DNA from: Thaumasiovibrio sp043421945
GTDB lineage: Bacteria; Pseudomonadota; Gammaproteobacteria; Enterobacterales; Vibrionaceae
Assembly (NCBI GenBank): GCA_043421945.1
Contig: JBHOGO010000120.1
Location: forward strand, 1 to 9,517
Direction of reading: 5' to 3'
Length of the DNA stretch: 9,517 nucleotides
The notes under the pieces are model-generated. The model searched no databases, was not told the origin of the DNA, and saw only the letters and a program-made list of their open reading frames with translations. Shown here piece by piece: positions 6,200-9,517 of this stretch (position 1 is the stretch's first letter; every line of letters starts with the position of its first letter). Made by a program: the position numbers and the translations under genes.

Positions 6200-7078
6200 T
6201 TACAGCAAACCAGCATCAACAAGTGCTTGACGCACAACAGGCTCACCAGCTTCTGATAAATCGACCAGTGGTAAGCGTAATTGTGCTGTGTTGATCAAGC
6301 CTAGTTGTTTCGCCGCCCATTTCACTGGGGTCGGGCTAGATTCGATAAATAAGTGCTTGTGCAATGATAATAAACGGCGGTCAATTGCACGCGCTTCTTC
6401 CAGTTGGCCATCTAAAGCCAGCTTGAACATTGTCGCCATCTCTTTTGCAGCGATATTGGCGGTGACAGAAATCACCCCGTGGCCACCTAATGCGACGAAA
6501 TCGAGGCCACTTAGGTCATCACCGCTGAGTTGGATGAAGTTTTCACCACAAAGTTCCCGAGTTTTGTTCACTCGCACTAAATCACCCGTCGCGTCTTTGA
6601 TACCAATGATATTGGGTAAAGCAGCAAGACGAGCAACCGTTTCTGGTAATAAATCGACACCGGTACGCGCAGGCACATTATATAAAATTTGGGGTACATC
6701 CGCAGACTCTGCAATCGCTTTGAAGTGCTGATATAAGCCTTCCTGAGTTGGGCGGTTGTAGTAAGGGGTGACCGTTAAGCATGCAACGATACCGGTATTG
6801 GCAAAGCGTTTATTAAACTCAATGGCCTCATGAGTAGCATTTGCACCAGTACCCGCGATCACTTTAATGCGACCCGCAGCAAAAGCGATGGTTTTCAAAA
6901 CAACTTCAACATGCTCGTCGACACTAAGTGTTGCAGACTCGCCTGTTGTTCCCATTGAGATAATCGCAGACGTCCCTGCGTTTACGTGATACTCAACAAG
7001 ACTTTGCAAACTTTTATAATCAACATTGCCCGCCTCGTCGAGAGGCGTGACTAAAGCTACCATGCTTCCTGTGAACAT
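6200..7078 (-). CDS. dapA: 4-hydroxy-tetrahydrodipicolinate synthase
   Basis: Condenses pyruvate with aspartate semialdehyde, the first committed step of the diaminopimelate/lysine pathway, which feeds peptidoglycan. The 292-residue TIM-barrel protein carries the catalytic residues at the E. coli positions. These are T44-T45 (GTTGES), Y107 (TPYYNRP), Y133 (LYNVPARTG), R138, and the Schiff-base lysine K161 (GIKDATGD). The start is well supported: GGGGAG (plus-strand 7085-7090) lies 6 bases upstream of the ATG. It is the first gene of the dapA-bamC operon and is divergent from gcvR. No lysine riboswitch was recognised in the leader. Confidence 0.98.
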   Translation of the reverse strand: MFTGSMVALVTPLDEAGNVDYKSLQSLVEYHVNAGTSAIISMGTTGESATLSVDEHVEVVLKTIAFAAGRIKVIAGTGANATHEAIEFNKRFANTGIVACLTVTPYYNRPTQEGLYQHFKAIAESADVPQILYNVPARTGVDLLPETVARLAALPNIIGIKDATGDLVRVNKTRELCGENFIQLSGDDLSGLDFVALGGHGVISVTANIAAKEMATMFKLALDGQLEEARAIDRRLLSLHKHLFIESSPTPVKWAAKQLGLINTAQLRLPLVDLSEAGEPVVRQALVDAGLL

Positions 7079-7425
7079 GTCGTTCTCCCCTTATAGATCA
7101 GTGTCTCATGGTACTTTTGCCAATCAGGAAACACAAGCCTGACAACGTCAAATCGCAGACAATAATATGCTTGTGAGAAGTGAAGAAATAAAAACGCGAA
7201 GTCGTTCCCAGCAATGTTGAGTCTTTGGTCAATTAAACGTCACATTGACAGCCACTTCATTGCTGTATCCCACAATGGAAGCTCTAAATGAATATACATT
7301 TGTCTTAACGCACTTTTTCGGTACTCTTAAAGTAGCAGCCGGATGGCGTGAGCTTGTTGCACATTCGCCTCCTATTAAAATTTGAAGCCAATAGCGCAAA
7401 CGAAGGCAAATAACAAAGGCAAATT
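7079..7425. other. Divergent dapA/gcvR intergenic region
   Basis: 347 bp with no gene seen, expected to hold both promoters. For dapA (minus strand) there is TTGACG (plus-strand 7146-7151), but the sequence 17 bases further on, CCTGAT, is a poor -10, so I do not assign its promoter. A short TATAAG near 7090-7095 overlaps the dapA ribosome site and is not credible as a promoter. I see no operator or riboswitch that I can name. Confidence 0.5.
7305..7333 (+). promoter_or_regulatory. Candidate gcvR promoter
   Basis: TTAACG (7305-7310) and TAAAGT (7328-7333) are separated by exactly 17 bases. Each matches four of six consensus positions. They lie about 90 bases before gcvR. Moderate to weak support. 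Confidence 0.35.
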
Positions 7426-7959
7426 ATGGAACATCACATAGTGTTGACAGCCATGGGGCAAGACAGACCAGGCATCTGCGATGAAGTGATTCAGCTAATC
7501 AGTCAATGTGAATGCAACATTGTCGATAGCCGTATCGGGGGCTTTGGCAGTGAGTTTACGCTTATCATGCTTATTTCTGGATCCCAGTCAGCGATTACAC
7601 AAGTCGAGACACGATTGCCACCTTTAGCGCAGCAGCGGGATCTGATCACGCTTATCAAGCGCACCAAACCGCATACAGTGACGTCTGGCGATTACAATGC
7701 CGACTTTAATGTGGCTCTGCTGGATTCTCCCGGGCTCATCGTAAAATTCACCCATTTTTTAGCTGAGCGGAATATTGATTTAACCGCTTTAAGTGCCAAT
7801 ACACACCTTAATGAGGATGGCACAAAGCAGTTAGTCATATTCATCAGCAGTCGCTTACCTGAAGGCTGCCACATCATCGAATTACAAGAAGAATTTGATA
7901 CCTTGTGTCACTCGCTAAATGCACAAGGCACAGTCAACTTTAATCAGAACAATCAATAG
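7426..7959 (+). CDS. gcvR: Glycine cleavage system transcriptional repressor, ACT-domain protein
   Basis: GcvR proteins antagonise the activator GcvA and so repress the gcvTHP glycine cleavage operon when glycine is low. The 177-residue protein consists of two ACT domains and no DNA-binding domain, as expected. ACT1 spans about residues 4-78 with the loop GQDRPGI (11-17), and ACT2 about 92-168 with the matching loop LDSPGLI (99-105). The repeated D-x-PG-I/L pattern marks the ligand-binding or dimer interface of each domain. A modest ribosome site (AAAGG) precedes ATG 7426. Divergence from dapA and linkage to bcp match the E. coli order, which supports the name. Directly downstream is a truncated bcp start. 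Confidence 0.9.
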   Translation: MEHHIVLTAMGQDRPGICDEVIQLISQCECNIVDSRIGGFGSEFTLIMLISGSQSAITQVETRLPPLAQQRDLITLIKRTKPHTVTSGDYNADFNVALLDSPGLIVKFTHFLAERNIDLTALSANTHLNEDGTKQLVIFISSRLPEGCHIIELQEEFDTLCHSLNAQGTVNFNQNNQ

Positions 7960-7969
7960 GAAAACAACC

Positions 7970-7999
7970 ATGAATTACCTCGAAGCAGGCTCAACCGCT
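7970..7999 (+). pseudogene. Truncated N terminus of a bcp gene
   Basis: Ten bases after gcvR, ATG 7970 follows AGGA (7958-7961) at 8 bases and encodes MNYLEAGSTAL before a TGA at 8003-8005. The start fits the bcp family (E. coli begins MNPLKAGDIAP) and also resembles EAGQTAP in the intact gene at 8945. bcp normally follows gcvR in E. coli, so I infer that the resident bcp was cut after about ten codons, at the junction with the IS66 remnant. The match is short, so this is good but not certain. The nucleotide sequence differs from the intact copy, so it is not a recent duplication. Confidence 0.55.
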
Positions 8000-8281
8000 T
8001 TATGACCAATAATAGTGAAGCCAGAGAGCAGTCTATCTAGCTCAAAATTAGTCAAGGTGAAGACTGTCTTTTCTCTTTCGAGGGCCATTTTAGCTTGGCT
8101 TTTTCAAGGCGCTTGTACCAGAGTACGAGGCCTGTTTCACTCCAGTACAATACTTTAATTTTGTCGCGTTGCTTATTCGTGAAGAGGAACAAAGAGGCAG
8201 AGTCGCCTTAGATTCAATGATGGCAGCTAAGTCGTTAATCGACTTGCGGAAGTCGACAGCTTCACGATATAAGAAGATGCT
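8000..8281 (-). pseudogene. IS66 TnpB (Orf2) remnant, frameshifted
   Basis: IS66 Orf2-type accessory protein in three frames. The first part begins FLYREAVDFRKSINDLAAIIES (plus 8207-8275). After a shift near 8205 the reading continues as SLFLFTNKQRDKIKVLYW and LVLWYKRLEKAKLKWP up to a stop at 8052. A third frame gives LTNFELDRLLSGFTIIGHKA, the usual C-terminal region, down to about 8000. Joined together these cover almost the whole family domain. At least two indels make it non-functional. It is unrelated to the IS605 TnpB nuclease at 415-1557 despite the shared name. Confidence 0.85.
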
Positions 8282-8590
8282 CGGGCCACTAGAAGCTGGC
8301 GTACACGCCGGAATGCTGAGCTCAACCTCACCCAAAGAGAGTTTCATATTTACTACTAGCGTGTGCACCGATTGATTGTGGGTGGTCTTTTCGATTAATT
8401 GTACTTTAACGAAGCTGCTGTTTTGATCACTACTTACTTTCTGTAACCGTTGCAGCTTGGCGAAAAAGGTCGATCGGCTGAGATTGTTTTGCTCACAAAG
8501 GCGCGTTGAGTGAGTTCACTCGCTTCATATTGCTCGAATAGTGGCCCGCCAATGAAATCGTTGACGTTCAAAGCCAAAATGGAAAGGCTA
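8282..8590 (-). pseudogene. IS66 TnpA (Orf1) remnant, frameshifted
   Basis: IS66 Orf1-type protein recovered in pieces on the minus strand. FERQRFHWRA and LFEQYEASELTQRA lie in two frames, then a one-base loss near 8505 leads to LCEQNNLSRSTFFAKLQRLQ. The last part is MKLSLGEVELSIPACT (around 8297-8344), typical of the Orf1 C terminus. It runs without a stop into the Orf2 fragment (PASSGPSIFLYREAV), so an internal deletion has probably fused the two genes. There are at least two frameshifts and no clear start codon. Confidence 0.75.
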
Positions 8591-8705
8591 GGCACTACCT
8601 CTTCTTACAGCCGCGCTCACCTAAGCGATGGCAATACGTATGTAGAATCACTCTTCAGAACCCTTTTGTATGTTCTAAGCTGACCAACAAAAGGGGGCGG
8701 AAGCC

Positions 8706-8798
8706 ATGGAGATACTGCATAAAAGTCAGTTAGAGAAGGCGATGGACAAAGTCGTCAAAGCAAGACCAGATAACCTTATCAAGGGAGATTTTAGGTAA
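8706..8798 (+). CDS. Hypothetical 30-residue ORF or gene fragment
   Basis: ATG 8706 to TAA 8798, starting MEILHKSQLEKAMDKVV and ending KGDFR. AAGGGGG (8691-8697) lies 8 bases upstream and could serve as a ribosome site. The peptide is charged and helical-looking with no membrane segment. I do not recognise it. It could be the 5' fragment of a gene lost in the rearrangements around it, a real small protein, or chance. Confidence 0.3.
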   Translation: MEILHKSQLEKAMDKVVKARPDNLIKGDFR

Positions 8799-8802
8799 GA
8801 GC

Positions 8803-8832
8803 GTCCTGTTTGGTGTAATCACTAGACAGGAC
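8803..8832. repeat. 30-bp symmetric inverted repeat
   Basis: GTCCTGT (8803-8809) and ACAGGAC (8826-8832) flank a symmetric interior in which GTG (8813-8815) and CAC (8820-8822) also pair around TAAT. The layout is 7+3+3+4+3+3+7 bases. It lies just after the small ORF at 8706-8798. It could be an operator, a recombination site or the trace of a lost element. A separate perfect palindrome, AGTGTACACT, lies at 8850-8859. Confidence 0.55.
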
Positions 8833-8880
8833 AGTGAATTTTCGATAAAAGTGTACACTCTAACGTAATAAAAATGCTCT

Positions 8881-8907
8881 AAAAAGGACGTAGCGAAGAA
8901 CGCTACG
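8881..8907 (-). terminator. Hairpin with T-run on the minus strand
   Basis: CGTAGCG (8889-8895) and CGCTACG (8901-8907) form a perfect 7-bp stem with a 5-base loop. Reading the minus strand, the stem is followed by TCC and then five Ts (plus-strand A-run 8881-8885), a terminator shape. It would stop antisense transcription leaving the bcp side. On the plus strand it is a hairpin in the possible bcp leader, 37 bases before the start codon. Confidence 0.5.
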
Positions 8908-8944
8908 CCAAATACCATTAATTGAGAAAGTAAGGACAAAACCA

Positions 8945-9409
8945 ATGGCAATAGAAGCCGGACAAACTGCACCAGACTTCACTCTGAATGACCAAGACAA
9001 TAACCCTGTGACGCTCTCTGAACTTCAAGGTAAGAAGGTACTGCTCTACTTCTACCCACGCGCTTCGACTCCTGGCTGTACCGTTCAGGCTCAAGGACTG
9101 CGTGACACGAAAGCTGAACTAGATGCCCACAATGTTGTTGTGCTTGGTTTAAGCCCAGACACCCCGAAAAAGCTGACCAACTTTATCAACAAGCAAGAGC
9201 TGAACTTCACTCTACTAGCCGATGAAGAACACGAAGTGTGTGAGAAGTACGGTGTTTGGCAACTCAAGAAGTTCATGGGCCGTGAAAACATGGGCGTTGT
9301 AAGAACAAGCTTCCTGATTGACGAGTCAGGCAACCTTGAGCATGTGTTTAACAAGTTTAAGACCAAAGATCACCATGAAGTTGTATTGGACTACCTAAAC
9401 AGCAAATAA
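8945..9409 (+). CDS. bcp: Thiol peroxidase of the Bcp/PrxQ peroxiredoxin family
   Basis: Reduces hydrogen peroxide and organic hydroperoxides in the cytoplasm, recycled by thioredoxin-type reductants. The 154-residue protein is a complete AhpC/TSA-type thioredoxin fold. The peroxidatic cysteine is C45 in PRASTPGCT (38-46), with T42 and P38 as the conserved partners. Where E. coli Bcp has the resolving cysteine C50 (GCTVQAC), this protein has glutamine (GCTVQAQ). The only other cysteine is C99, a position also cysteine in E. coli Bcp. It may therefore act by a 1-Cys mechanism or use another partner thiol. AAGGA (8932-8936) lies 8 bases before ATG 8945. It is separated from gcvR by about 985 bp of debris that includes an apparent fragment of another bcp start, and may be a replacement copy. 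Confidence 0.94.
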   Translation: MAIEAGQTAPDFTLNDQDNNPVTLSELQGKKVLLYFYPRASTPGCTVQAQGLRDTKAELDAHNVVVLGLSPDTPKKLTNFINKQELNFTLLADEEHEVCEKYGVWQLKKFMGRENMGVVRTSFLIDESGNLEHVFNKFKTKDHHEVVLDYLNSK

Positions 9410-9441
9410 CCGTCCATGAGCAATTAACTTGGCAACTTGGG

Positions 9442-9517
9442 TGCATATTTCGGAGCATTCCGATCAGTCATTTCGGGATTATCCGATCACCTATTTCGGT
9501 TTAAACCGATCACTGAT
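9442..9517 (+). mobile_element. Edge of an IS21-family-like element (23-bp terminal repeats)
   Basis: Three tandem 23-bp units, 9447-9469, 9470-9492 and 9493-9515, share the form ATTTCGG-N6-CCGATCA-N3. Each contains the palindrome TCGG-N6-CCGA. The N6 spacers differ (agcatt, gattat, tttaaa) while the arms are identical. A fourth unit may begin at 9516. Multiple short repeats of this shape just inside a TG-starting tip (TGCATATTTCGG from 9442) are typical of IS21-family ends, where the transposase IstA binds. The istA/istB genes would lie beyond the window, so the family call is an inference. Confidence 0.6.

Larger units (their letters stand above)
8000..8620 (-). mobile_element. Decayed IS66-family remnant
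   Basis: Read on the minus strand, this segment encodes fragments of the two small IS66 accessory genes (tnpA-like, then tnpB-like) in the standard order, interrupted by frameshifts. The tnpC transposase is absent: the element stops near the tnpB end, where the truncated bcp begins. The outer limit is placed at GTGAGCGCGG (minus strand, plus 8611-8620), which resembles the GTAAGCG-type IS66 tip. That limit is tentative. No matching inverted repeat or 8-bp target duplication was found, so the remnant cannot move by itself. Confidence 0.75.

Noticed and set aside
7079..7425. Lysine riboswitch before dapA
   Set aside because: I could not see the multi-helix lysine aptamer pattern or a terminator near the dapA start.
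8169..8375. Plus-strand ORF of 68 codons inside the IS66 remnant
   Set aside because: It is the complement of the IS66 Orf1/Orf2 fragments, which are clearly recognisable on the minus strand.
8730..8972. Minus-strand ORF of 80 codons with a hydrophobic, membrane-like sequence
   Set aside because: It runs across the bcp start, its ribosome site and a hairpin, has no recognisable family, and its composition is explained by the reverse complement of A-rich, lysine/glutamate-type sequence.
9447..9515. CRISPR array
   Set aside because: The repeats are adjacent 23-bp units with no spacers of usual length, each contains an internal palindrome, and no cas gene is in the window.

Overview
The window looks like a chromosomal segment of a Vibrionaceae gammaproteobacterium, most likely Vibrio. 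The protein sequences and two conserved gene blocks (dacA-ybeD-lipB-lipA and bamC-dapA | gcvR-bcp) support this. No species is claimed.

Layout. Bases 1-296 are non-coding or undetermined: a 9-bp-arm inverted repeat, a perfect 4 x 8 bp tandem repeat, and probably the original upstream region of dacA. Bases about 297-1625 hold a compact IS200/IS605-type element that carries only tnpB, an RNA-guided RuvC nuclease. It has hairpins at both ends, no tnpA, and a strong promoter overlapped by a LexA-box-like palindrome. It sits directly in front of dacA (PBP5-type D,D-carboxypeptidase). Next come ybeD (DUF493), a hairpin terminator, and lipB-lipA, which overlap by one base and make the lipoyl cofactor. 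lipA converges on the bamC-dapA operon (minus strand) across one bidirectional terminator. dapA (lysine/diaminopimelate synthesis) diverges from gcvR (ACT-domain regulator of glycine cleavage) across 347 bp.

Beyond gcvR the region is accessory. An 11-codon ORF with a good ribosome binding site resembles the start of bcp (peroxiredoxin) and is cut off by an IS66-type remnant on the minus strand. That remnant has decayed tnpA- and tnpB-like genes with several frameshifts and no tnpC. About 320 bp of small repeats and a 30-codon ORF follow, then a complete bcp-family gene, then the edge of another element, recognised by 23-bp periodic repeats of IS21-family type.

How the genes work together: dacA trims peptidoglycan, dapA supplies its diaminopimelate precursor, and bamC belongs to the outer-membrane protein assembly machine. 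lipB and lipA supply lipoate to enzymes that include the glycine cleavage H protein, whose operon gcvR controls. The most interesting points are the apparent SOS-type control of tnpB, the tnpB guide lying over the dacA promoter region, and the apparent break and replacement of bcp next to gcvR.
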